From the NCBI GenBank assembly GCA_003662205.1, contig QMXQ01000051.1, forward strand, positions 1 through 8,889: DNA of 8,889 bases, in the 5' to 3' direction. The position numbers and the translations under genes were made by a program. Source of the stretch: Candidatus Bathyarchaeota archaeon. GTDB taxonomy: Archaea > Thermoproteota > Bathyarchaeia > TCS64. Shown piece after piece: positions 1-5,128 of the stretch (position 1 is the stretch's first letter; each line of letters begins with the position of its first letter). Below the pieces are notes generated by a model. The model saw nothing but the letters and a program-made list of their open reading frames with translations. It had not been told where the DNA came from and ran no database searches.

Positions 1-161
1 GGCGCAAGGAGATACTGGAGCGCCCCGAGAACTACTACTTCCTGGCGACCCAGTTCCACCCCGAGTTCAAGAGCCGCCCGTGGAGCCCGTCGCCCCCCTA
101 CTACGGCCTGGTGAAGGCGAGCCTGGACAGGAAGCGGGGGAAGCCCCGCCCCGAGTTCTGA
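1..161 (+). CDS. pyrG: CTP synthase, C-terminal end (5' partial)
   Basis: Only the last 52 residues are inside the window, read from base 3 to the TGA at 159-161. CTP synthase aminates UTP to CTP using glutamine. Its C-terminal half is a class I glutamine amidotransferase domain that releases ammonia. The visible segment holds the family signature ATQFHPEFKSRPWSPSPPYY. The His and Glu in FHPEF are the second and third members of the amidotransferase Cys-His-Glu triad, and the SRPxxPSPPY stretch is highly characteristic of PyrG. The catalytic Cys and the whole synthetase domain lie upstream of the window. The C-terminal tail after the signature is short and basic, as in many archaeal PyrG proteins. 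The following gap contains a GC-rich palindrome but no gene joined to it. The identification is firm; the rest of the protein cannot be judged. Confidence 0.93.
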   Translation, partial: RKEILERPENYYFLATQFHPEFKSRPWSPSPPYYGLVKASLDRKRGKPRPEF

Positions 162-217
162 TCCGGGTCTGATCTACCCCCGCGGGGCGGGGGACGTGAA
201 CCGCTGAAATGGATTTT

Positions 218-240
218 CGATACATAATTGCTTTAAGTAA
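218..240 (+). promoter_or_regulatory. Candidate TATA region upstream of the pilin-like gene
   Basis: Two overlapping AT-rich candidates lie here: ATACATAATT (220-229) and CTTTAAGTAA (231-240). Archaeal initiation usually lies about 25 bases downstream of the TATA box, which would put a start near 246-260. That start coincides with the beginning of the inverted repeat at 246-322 and would give the pilin gene a leader of more than 110 bases, which is long for an archaeon. It may instead drive a separate RNA. The assignment rests on base composition and spacing only. Confidence 0.35.
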
Positions 241-245
241 TAGTG

Positions 246-322
246 GTGTAGGTCAGTGCAGCCATATTCGACGGCCTCGGGATAGAGGGCATCATCGATC
301 TGTGTGTGGCGGCTGCCTACAC
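246..322 (+). repeat. Long interrupted inverted repeat (possible structured RNA)
   Basis: GTGTAG (246-251) pairs with CTACAC (317-322), and GCAGCC (258-263) pairs with GGCTGC (311-316). The two 3' arms are contiguous, while the 5' arms are separated by six bases. Inside, TCGA (268-271) can pair with TCGA (295-298), and CCTC (275-278) with GAGG (285-288) around a GGGATA loop. If transcribed, this would form a tall, bulged hairpin ending just before AACA at 323-326. It could be a leader structure, a small RNA or a chance pairing. No known RNA family was recognised. Confidence 0.35.
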
Positions 323-360
323 AACAATGGAGATAAGAGTAGACCTCACCCCTTTTGTTC

Positions 361-366
361 AGGTCA
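361..366 (+). promoter_or_regulatory. Ribosome-binding site deciding the pilin start
   Basis: AGGTCA lies six bases before the ATG at 373 and resembles the archaeal GGTGA-type site. This favours 373 over the in-frame TTG at 355, which would put extra residues in front of the short basic stretch that begins a class III signal peptide. Confidence 0.5.
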
Positions 367-372
367 ACCGGA

Positions 373-927
373 ATGGCTAGGCTACACAATAATAGACGGG
401 GCCTGAGTCAGGTCGTCACGACGCTGATACTCCTAGTGGTGGCGGTGCTGCTGGCGGGGGTCGTCACCTACTACGCCACCAATATCACCATGACCCGGAC
501 AGAGCAGGAGGAGGTCAAGGTCAACAAGCATCATATCTGGGTTAACAGCACTGGGGCCGTCGCCGCCTTCAGGGTGGAGAACCTCGGCGGCAGGGACGTC
601 CTCGTCGATAAGATATCCGTCAGGGGCGTGGAGGTCCCCTGGTCACGGGTTTACTATTATCGCGTTCCCTCTGGGACGTCGATCTCCGGGTCTATGAACG
701 TCACCAGCGCGGCGAAGCTGACGGGCGGGAGCGTGACCATAGACGGGCGCAGCTACACCCAGGCCTCGGATGACCTCCCCCTCGCCTCCAGCGGAGAGAT
801 CCTGTTCTACGTGAAGGACCCCGACAACATCAGCCTTGACGACGTCGGCACCACGTGCGCCATAACGGTCTTCACCATCAACGGGCAGTACATCGTCGAG
901 TGCAACGTCGAATCCGCGACCAGGTAG
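373..927 (+). CDS. Secreted type IV pilin-like protein with class III signal peptide
   Basis: The 184-residue product starts with a short basic leader and the peptidase site RRG|LSQVV. Cleavage is predicted after Gly10, followed by a hydrophobic helix at residues 13-36 (TTLILLVVAVLLAGVVTYYA). This is the archaeal archaellin/pilin N-terminus, processed by a PibD/FlaK-type peptidase, with the helix packing in the filament core. The rest (about 45-184) looks beta-rich, with four N-glycosylation sequons (Asn37, Asn58, Asn109, Asn152) and two cysteines (162, 177) that could form a disulfide. Residues 64-90 resemble the CARDB-like or pilin head strands common in such proteins, but I cannot name the fold. 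No secretion ATPase, platform protein or other pilin is nearby, so this is an orphan subunit here. It could be a pilin, a minor filament protein or a membrane-anchored surface protein. Confidence 0.82.
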   Translation: MARLHNNRRGLSQVVTTLILLVVAVLLAGVVTYYATNITMTRTEQEEVKVNKHHIWVNSTGAVAAFRVENLGGRDVLVDKISVRGVEVPWSRVYYYRVPSGTSISGSMNVTSAAKLTGGSVTIDGRSYTQASDDLPLASSGEILFYVKDPDNISLDDVGTTCAITVFTINGQYIVECNVESATR

Positions 928-966
928 GATAGCTTAGCCTGAAGGAGACTAGCCACTTCCCCTCCC

Positions 967-972
967 TTTTTT
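967..972 (+). terminator. T-tract terminator after the pilin-like gene
   Basis: A run of six T residues follows a pyrimidine-rich CCTCCC about 40 bases after the pilin stop codon. Archaeal RNA polymerases stop at short T tracts, and this is the only one in the gap before the next gene. No strong hairpin precedes it. Confidence 0.4.
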
Positions 973-1006
973 CTGGAGAGTTCTCCGAGGGACGACGAGG
1001 GAAAAT

Positions 1007-1016
1007 CCTTTAATCC
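1007..1016 (+). promoter_or_regulatory. Candidate TATA box for the zinc-ribbon gene
   Basis: CCTTTAATCC is preceded by an A-rich stretch (GAAAA, 1001-1005). A start 25-28 bases downstream would fall near 1038, only a few bases before the ATG at 1044, implying a leaderless or very short-leader mRNA. That agrees with the lack of a strong ribosome-binding site. Confidence 0.4.
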
Positions 1017-1043
1017 CCGCTCGGAGCCTAGTCGTGGATCGGC

Positions 1044-1217
1044 ATGAAGAGAGGCGGCGGCCGGCGGAACCTCGTCACCTGCCCGAAGTGCGGGGCGGTG
1101 TATGACCTCGGCTACAGCAGGACCTTCGCCTGCGGCGGATGTCCGTCCAACGTCAGCTGCAGCTACTCGAAGTGCCCCCAGTGCGGCCACGAATTCCCCC
1201 TGCGGAGAAGCCTCTAG
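1044..1217 (+). CDS. Small zinc-ribbon protein, 57 residues
   Basis: An open frame runs from ATG 1044 to TAG 1215-1217. The product is basic at the N-terminus and has seven cysteines: CPKC at 13-16, CGGC at 30-33, Cys39, and CPQC at 44-47, followed by GHEFPLRRSL. The two CPxCG knuckles, each followed by aromatic residues, form a typical rubredoxin-like zinc ribbon. The middle CxxC plus Cys39 could bind a second metal or an Fe-S centre. I recall similar short archaeal proteins with a CxxCP...CPxCGxEFP layout but cannot assign a function; a nucleic-acid-binding or metal-sensing adapter is possible. A TATA-like box sits at the right distance for a leaderless transcript. The gene ends five bases before the stop of the convergent XRE regulator. 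The regular cysteine pattern makes chance unlikely despite the short length. Confidence 0.75.
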   Translation: MKRGGGRRNLVTCPKCGAVYDLGYSRTFACGGCPSNVSCSYSKCPQCGHEFPLRRSL

Positions 1218-1222
1218 GCGGG

Positions 1223-1951
1223 TTACTCCTGGGTGGCTCTGTAGAGGTCCAGCAGGGCCTCGACGAGCTGGTCCTGGGTTGGGAGCCTGGAGACGGCGAG
1301 GGGGATGTTCTCGTGCTGTGCTAGGCTGACGGCGAGGGGGTCTATCCGCCTCACCGGGCCGTGGAGGATGACGATCCGGGGCTTGAAGGGGCTGATCTTC
1401 ACGGCGATCATGGGCGACCTCCCCCGGCTGACGCCGACGAAAATCAGGGCCCTCTCGCTGGTCGCCCCGAAGATCCTGTAGAAGTCGAGGCCTGAGAGGG
1501 TCTGGATGGCCCTCAGGCTGTCGATGACGGTGTAACCGAAGACGTCCTGGTCGAGGGCGCCCTCCCCCACGAGGACCTCGGCGTCGACCGCCTCGCAGAT
1601 CTCCCCCGCCGTCACCGGCGCCGTGAACTCCCGGATGTCGATGAAGACGTCGCCGGGGTTGAGGGTGATCCGGGCCAGCTGGCGCATGTACCTGCCGCCC
1701 CGCCTGCCGTCGATCTCCAGGAGGGCCTCGACGAACCGGCGGATGAAGACGCTCCCCGGGGAGCGGCGGCGACCCGTCTCGTAGTCGCTGATGACGGAGG
1801 GGGAGCAGCCCAGCGCCTCGGCGACCTCGACCTGGCTCGCCTCGAACAGGGTCCGCCACTTCTTCATGGTCAGGCCCGGGCTGGAGGAGAAGACGACCTC
1901 CCCGGCGATCCTCTTCGAGAGCATCTCTCGGATCGAGTTGTTGAACGCCAT
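1223..1951 (-). CDS. XRE-family transcriptional regulator (COG1709-like)
   Basis: This 242-residue protein has a Cro/C1-type helix-turn-helix at about residues 27-82. Within it, VEVAEALGCSPSVISDYETG carries the positioning and recognition helices. A short linker (83-98) is followed by a C-terminal domain of about 140 residues with motifs GDVFIDIREFTAPV, FGATSERALIFVGVSRGRSP and ENIPLAVS. This layout matches the archaeal regulator family COG1709. The C-terminal half, ending in a segment that names a ligand-like pocket (VILHGP, LAV), may sense a small molecule related to the ThiN-like domains of archaeal regulators; that last point is inference. It lies directly downstream of porB on the same strand with its own TATA-like box, so it may control itself or the por genes. 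The ATG at 1951 has no clear ribosome-binding site, in keeping with a leaderless mRNA. The stop is TAA at 1225-1223. Confidence 0.82.
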   Translation of the reverse strand: MAFNNSIREMLSKRIAGEVVFSSSPGLTMKKWRTLFEASQVEVAEALGCSPSVISDYETGRRRSPGSVFIRRFVEALLEIDGRRGGRYMRQLARITLNPGDVFIDIREFTAPVTAGEICEAVDAEVLVGEGALDQDVFGYTVIDSLRAIQTLSGLDFYRIFGATSERALIFVGVSRGRSPMIAVKISPFKPRIVILHGPVRRIDPLAVSLAQHENIPLAVSRLPTQDQLVEALLDLYRATQE

Positions 1952-1977
1952 TCCCAGATGTAAAAGGGGCTACGGGG

Positions 1978-1986
1978 ATTTAAAAA
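1978..1986 (-). promoter_or_regulatory. TATA box of the XRE regulator
   Basis: On the minus strand TTTTTAAAT is centred about 31 bases before the ATG at 1951. Initiation 25-27 bases downstream would fall within a few bases of that ATG, giving a nearly leaderless mRNA. The same AT-rich patch may also serve as the end of the por transcript. Confidence 0.5.
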
Positions 1987-2000
1987 CAGGGAGAGAAAAA
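1982..2000 (-). terminator. T-tract terminator of the por operon
   Basis: Reading on the minus strand, porB ends at 2006 and is followed at once by CCCCC and T5 (2000-1996), then CTCTCCCTG and another T5 (1986-1982). Two close T tracts after a stop codon are typical of archaeal termination. The second overlaps the next gene's TATA box. Confidence 0.45.
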
Positions 2001-2005
2001 GGGGG

Positions 2006-2980
2006 CTAGAAGCCGGCCTTCTCCAGGAGCATCTGCCACCGGTGGTCGACCCAGGCCTGGATGCTGTCGATGATGTCGTCGCGCCTCTCAGGCCGGAACA
2101 GGTGGCGGAACCTCCCCTGCAGCTTCAGGTACTCCTCCACCGGCTTCTTCGACTCGGGCCTCCTCGCGATGGCCGCGCTCGCCGCCGAGAGCTTGTAGAC
2201 CGGCCGCCCCTCCTCCAGCCTGCACTCCCAGAGGGGGAAGATGCAGGTCTGGACCGCGAGGCGGGAGATCTCTATGGTCTTCTCCGAGGGATACCTCCAG
2301 CCCCGGGTGCAGGGGACGATGGCGTGGAGGAAGGCGGGCCCCTCGGCCTCGAAGGCGCTCCTGGCCTTGCGCATCACGTCCATGGGCCAGGCGGCGCTCA
2401 TCGTCGCCACGTAGGGGATCTCGTGCGCGATGACGATCTCGTCTATCGGCTTCTTCCACTCCCTCTTCCCCGGGATGACGTGGCCGGCGGGGCTCGTCGT
2501 CGTCGCCGCGGCGTGGGGCGTCCCGCCGCTCCGCTGGATGCCGGTGTTCATGTACGCCTCGTTGTCCAGCAGCACGTAGGTGAAGTCGTGCCCCCGCTCC
2601 AGGGCGCCGGAGAGGGCCTGGAGGCCGATGTCGTAGGTGCCGCCGTCCCCGGCGAACGCGACGATGTCGAGGGTCTCATACTTCGCCAGCGGCCCCCTAC
2701 CCTTCCGCCTCATCGCCCGCCAGGCGGCCTCCATGCCGCTGGCGGTGGCGGCGGCGTTCTCGAAGGCGCTGTGGATCCAGGGCAGCCTCCACGCGGTGTA
2801 GGGGAAGATGGTGGTGGCGACCTCGAGGCAGCCCGTGGCGGCGGTCACCATCGTCGGCCCCCTGACCGCCTTCAGCACCATCCGGACTATGATGGACTCG
2901 TCGCACCCCGCGCAGAGCCTGTGGCCCGGCGCGAGGAGATCGGTCTTCTTCGCGGCTTCCCTAAGCGTCAAGTCGCTCAT
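2006..2980 (-). CDS. porB: Pyruvate:ferredoxin oxidoreductase, beta subunit
   Basis: This 324-residue subunit carries the thiamine diphosphate and catalytic iron-sulfur cluster of the 2-oxoacid:ferredoxin oxidoreductase, which converts pyruvate and CoA to acetyl-CoA, CO2 and reduced ferredoxin. The TPP/Mg motif runs from GDGG (111-114) to LLDNEAYMNTG (137-147). Cysteines 23 and 26 (CAGC), 51 (TGC) and 224 (PCTRGW) are at the positions that ligate the [4Fe-4S] cluster in this family. The length is normal. The ATG at 2980 follows a perfect AGGAGGTGA four bases upstream, which overlaps the porA stop codon. It is the last gene of the porGDAB operon. The usual SSxTP segment after the TPP motif reads RSGGTPHAAATTT here, a modest variation. 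Pyruvate is the most likely substrate from the overall pattern, but 2-ketoisovalerate cannot be excluded by eye. Confidence 0.93.
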   Translation of the reverse strand: MSDLTLREAAKKTDLLAPGHRLCAGCDESIIVRMVLKAVRGPTMVTAATGCLEVATTIFPYTAWRLPWIHSAFENAAATASGMEAAWRAMRRKGRGPLAKYETLDIVAFAGDGGTYDIGLQALSGALERGHDFTYVLLDNEAYMNTGIQRSGGTPHAAATTTSPAGHVIPGKREWKKPIDEIVIAHEIPYVATMSAAWPMDVMRKARSAFEAEGPAFLHAIVPCTRGWRYPSEKTIEISRLAVQTCIFPLWECRLEEGRPVYKLSAASAAIARRPESKKPVEEYLKLQGRFRHLFRPERRDDIIDSIQAWVDHRWQMLLEKAGF

Positions 2981-2984
2981 CGCT

Positions 2985-2993
2985 TCACCTCCT
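2985..2993 (-). promoter_or_regulatory. Strong ribosome-binding site of porB
   Basis: AGGAGGTGA on the minus strand, four bases before the ATG at 2980, is the best match to the 16S tail in the window. It overlaps the TAG of porA (2994-2992). It fixes the porB start and suggests that beta is translated independently of coupling, unlike delta and alpha. Confidence 0.8.
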
Positions 2994-4215
2994 ACTCCCT
3001 GACCCCCACGAAGCTCACCTTCTCGGCGACCTCGCCCCTGGCTCGGATCTCCTCCAGGCGCCTGAAGATGTCCCTGATCAGCTGCGGGGAGGCGTCCCTG
3101 CCGCCGAGGCCGTAGATGTAGTCGGCGATAAGCGGCCTGTCGGCCTCGTCGTAGAAGGTGGTCTTCACCTCCTCGTAGAGGGGGCCGCCCGGCGCCCCAA
3201 AGCTCGCCGCCTTGTCGAGGACGCCGATGACGGGGACGTCGCCGACGGCCTCGATGAGCTCCTCGGCGGGGAAGGGGCGGAACACCCTCATCTTCAGGAG
3301 CCCTGCCTTGACGCCCTCGCTCCTCAGGGTGTCGACGACGTGCCTGACGGTCCCCATGGTGGAGCCCAGCCCTATGAGGGCGACCTCGGCGTCCTCCATC
3401 CTGTACGGGTGGAGCACCCCGTAGCGTCGGCCCGAGACCTCGGCGTACTCGGCGTCGACCTCGGGTATCACCCTCAGGGCGTGCTTCATCGCCTCGACCT
3501 GCTGGAGCTTGTGCTCGAAGTAGAAGTCCTGGAGGTCGAGGGGGCCCATGGTGAGGGGTGCCTCGGGGTTGAGCCGGAGCTCGGCCTCCCCCGTGTGTCC
3601 CTTGACGGTGATGAACCTTCGCTCGCCGATGAACTCCCTCACCGTCTCGTCCGGGAGGGTGAGGACGTTCTCCATGGTGTGGCTCAGTGTGAAGCCGTCG
3701 AGGCAGACCATGACCGGGAGCTGGACGTCGGGGTGCTCCCCGATGCGCCACGCCTCGATGCAGGCGTCGTAGACCTCCTGGCTGTTCTCGCAGTAGATCT
3801 GTATCCAGCCGCTGTCCCGGGCGCCCATGGAGTCGCTGTGGTCGTTGTGGATGTTGATGGGGCCGCTGAGGGCCCTGTTCGCCACGGCCATCACGATGGG
3901 CAGCCGGAGGGAGGCCGCGATGTAGGTGATCTCCCACATCAGGGCCAGCCCGTTCGCCGCGGTCGCCGTGAAAGCCCTCGCCCCGGCGGCGGCCGCGCCG
4001 ACGCAGCTGCTGAGGGCGCTGTGCTCGGACTCGACGGCGACGAACTCGGTGTCGACGAGGCCGTCGGCGACGTACTCGCTGAACCGCTCAACGATGATGG
4101 TCTGGGGGGTGATGGGGTACGCGGCGACGACGTCGGGGTTCACCTGCTTGACGGCGTAGGCGACCGCCTCGTCGCCGTTCAGGCCCATCAGGATCTGCTT
4201 CTCCATTTTCATCAT
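2992..4215 (-). CDS. porA: Pyruvate:ferredoxin oxidoreductase, alpha subunit
   Basis: This 407-residue subunit has the family layout. The pyrimidine-binding domain with YPITPQT at 33-39 contributes to substrate and TPP binding, Glu64 in the VESEHSA segment is the residue that activates TPP, and the ANRALSGPINIHNDHSD stretch (112-128) is typical of pyruvate-type enzymes. The C-terminal transketolase-like domain follows, with VALIGLGSTMGTV at 278-290 and LLKMRVFRPFP at 307-316. The start codon at 4215 overlaps the porD stop (ATGA at 4215-4212), implying translational coupling; ATGs at 4212 and 4206 are alternatives that would trim one or three residues. The gene ends 11 bases before porB. Length and order are normal for the archaeal four-subunit enzyme. 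The enzyme acts in the cytoplasm as an alpha-beta-gamma-delta assembly. Confidence 0.93.
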   Translation of the reverse strand: MMKMEKQILMGLNGDEAVAYAVKQVNPDVVAAYPITPQTIIVERFSEYVADGLVDTEFVAVESEHSALSSCVGAAAAGARAFTATAANGLALMWEITYIAASLRLPIVMAVANRALSGPINIHNDHSDSMGARDSGWIQIYCENSQEVYDACIEAWRIGEHPDVQLPVMVCLDGFTLSHTMENVLTLPDETVREFIGERRFITVKGHTGEAELRLNPEAPLTMGPLDLQDFYFEHKLQQVEAMKHALRVIPEVDAEYAEVSGRRYGVLHPYRMEDAEVALIGLGSTMGTVRHVVDTLRSEGVKAGLLKMRVFRPFPAEELIEAVGDVPVIGVLDKAASFGAPGGPLYEEVKTTFYDEADRPLIADYIYGLGGRDASPQLIRDIFRRLEEIRARGEVAEKVSFVGVRE

Positions 4216-4490
4216 GTCTTCAACACCATCTTGATGCACTTGACGGGGCACTCCTCGGCGCAGATGCCGCACCCCTTGCAGTACCTGAGGTCGACCTCCG
4301 TGTAGCCGTCCTCCCGCACTTTTATGGCCCCCTCGGGGCAGTAGAAGTGGCAGAGCATGCACTTGGTGCACCTGCTGCGGTCGATCTCGGGGTACTCCAC
4401 GCCCCAGTCGCCGGTCTCGTACTCCTCCGTGGACTTGTACGGGACCGCGCCCCTGGGGAGCTCCCTCCACCCGGGCTTCTGCTCGCTCAT
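4212..4490 (-). CDS. porD: Pyruvate:ferredoxin oxidoreductase, delta subunit (2x[4Fe-4S] ferredoxin-like)
   Basis: This 92-residue protein is a bacterial-type two-cluster ferredoxin. The first motif is CTKCMLCHFYCPEGAI (41-56, CxxCxxCxxxCP) and the second CKGCGICAEECPVKCI (71-86). The 40-residue N-terminal extension with PYKSTEEYETGDW is characteristic of PorD subunits and packs against the rest of the complex. It passes electrons from the beta-subunit cluster to free ferredoxin. The start ATG at 4490 overlaps the porG stop in an ATGA (4490-4487), and its own stop overlaps the porA start in the same way, so gamma, delta and alpha are likely translated as a coupled unit. All eight cluster cysteines are present, with one extra cysteine (85) in the second motif region, counted as CPVKC. 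Length and order are those of archaeal por operons. Confidence 0.92.
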   Translation of the reverse strand: MSEQKPGWRELPRGAVPYKSTEEYETGDWGVEYPEIDRSRCTKCMLCHFYCPEGAIKVREDGYTEVDLRYCKGCGICAEECPVKCIKMVLKT

Positions 4491-5047
4491 CCCTTCGTCG
4501 CCTCCTTGTACGCGGTCTTGATCAGCTCCTGGTTCAGCTCCCCGACGCGGCCGGGGAACCGCTTTTTCACCACGGCCAGGAGCGAGTCCAGCTTCACCAT
4601 CTCCGTCGCCCTCACGACGGCGCCCAGCATCGCCGTGTTGGTTATGGGTCGGCCTAGGACCTTCAGCGCCAGGGTGGTCGCGTCCAGCACCCAGGTCTCC
4701 ACATCCCCCAGCCCCAGGCGCCCCCTTACGTCGGCGGGCGTCTGGCCCGTGTTCACCACCAGCTTCGTCCCCGGCGTCACCCCGTCGGCGACGGCGGGCC
4801 CCAGCAGCGTCGGGTCGAGCACCACGACGACGTCGGGCTCGTAGACGCTGGAATGGAGGGTGATGGGCTCGTCGCTGATGCGGGTGAACGCCGTGATGGG
4901 AGCGCCGGCCCGCTCCGGCCCGAAGGCGGGGAAGCTCTGGATATACCGTTCCTCCTTCAGGCCCGCCTGGGCGAGGAGGAGGGACGCGGTCCAGGCTCCC
5001 TGGCCGCCTCGGCCGTGGAACCTCACCTCGATAAGCTTGCCTGTCAA
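4487..5047 (-). CDS. porG: Pyruvate:ferredoxin oxidoreductase, gamma subunit
   Basis: This 186-residue gamma subunit opens with IEVRFHGRGGQGAWTAS (6-22, GRGGQG at 12-17) and continues with FPAFGPERAGAP (39-50) and NTAMLGA (137-143), all signatures of the domain that joins the other subunits and contributes to CoA binding. The length is typical. The start is a TTG at 5047, chosen because AGAGGT lies seven bases upstream and because the GRGGQG motif is expected about ten residues from the N-terminus; there is no in-frame ATG nearby. A TATA-like box at 5099-5090 gives a leader of about 20 bases. It is the first gene of porGDAB, which runs with overlaps or tiny gaps to 2006. The operon order gamma-delta-alpha-beta is the one seen in Pyrococcus and many other archaea. 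Confidence 0.92.
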   Translation of the reverse strand: MTGKLIEVRFHGRGGQGAWTASLLLAQAGLKEERYIQSFPAFGPERAGAPITAFTRISDEPITLHSSVYEPDVVVVLDPTLLGPAVADGVTPGTKLVVNTGQTPADVRGRLGLGDVETWVLDATTLALKVLGRPITNTAMLGAVVRATEMVKLDSLLAVVKKRFPGRVGELNQELIKTAYKEATKG

Positions 5048-5054
5048 ACCTCTT

Positions 5055-5060
5055 ACCTCT
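5055..5060 (-). promoter_or_regulatory. Ribosome-binding site supporting the porG TTG start
   Basis: AGAGGT on the minus strand sits seven bases before the TTG at 5047. A second copy, AAGAGGT (5054-5048), directly abuts the start codon. The first copy has the correct spacing and justifies a non-ATG start for the first gene of the operon. Confidence 0.55.
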
Positions 5061-5089
5061 TGGCAATCAAAGTTTCTGGTTCAACATCG

Positions 5090-5099
5090 TATTAAAACC
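5090..5099 (-). promoter_or_regulatory. TATA box of the porGDAB operon
   Basis: GGTTTTAATA on the minus strand lies about 45 bases before the porG start, predicting initiation near 5068 and a leader of about 20 bases that contains the ribosome-binding site. The preceding AGGTTA could act as a BRE. It lies in the gap after the pyrF stop at 5129, so the por genes appear to have their own promoter. Confidence 0.5.
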
Positions 5100-5128
5100 T
5101 AACCTAGCGCGCGGGAGACGCGGGGCCG

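Larger units (their letters stand above)
162..372. other. Intergenic region between pyrG and the pilin-like gene
   Basis: This 211-base gap is clearly more AT-rich than its surroundings from about 205 to 360. It begins with a G/C-rich self-complementary run (about 179-194, CCCCGCGGGG core) just after pyrG, without a following T tract. It then holds TATA-like bases (218-240), a long interrupted inverted repeat (246-322, listed separately) and the pilin ribosome-binding site. I saw no convincing protein-coding frame. The minus-strand frame 389-174 has no recognisable features. Confidence 0.6.

Noticed and set aside
179..194. Intrinsic terminator after pyrG
   Set aside because: The GC palindrome is short, is not followed by a T tract, and similar runs are frequent in this GC-rich sequence.
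241..330. tRNA gene in the gap upstream of the pilin
   Set aside because: A GTAGGTCAG-like D-arm resemblance exists, but there is no T-loop GGTTCRA element, anticodon arm or acceptor stem.
174..389. 71-codon minus-strand frame in the gap before the pilin gene
   Set aside because: No ribosome-binding site, domain or compositional support. It spans the pilin promoter and inverted repeat.
807..1859. Long minus-strand frame of 350 codons overlapping the pilin and regulator genes
   Set aside because: Its product is dominated by Arg, Gly and Pro repeats typical of antisense or shifted reading of GC-rich genes, and it overlaps two well-supported genes and the zinc-ribbon gene.
2042..4305. Long plus-strand frames opposite porB and porA (357 and 321 codons)
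   Set aside because: They mirror the codons of por genes on the opposite strand, have low-complexity composition and no family motifs. They are explained by the strong third-position GC bias.
4212..5066. Extended minus-strand frame of 284 codons ending in the porD sequence
   Set aside because: The part upstream of 4490 overlaps porG out of frame and is Arg/Gly-rich. Only the last 92 codons are porD.
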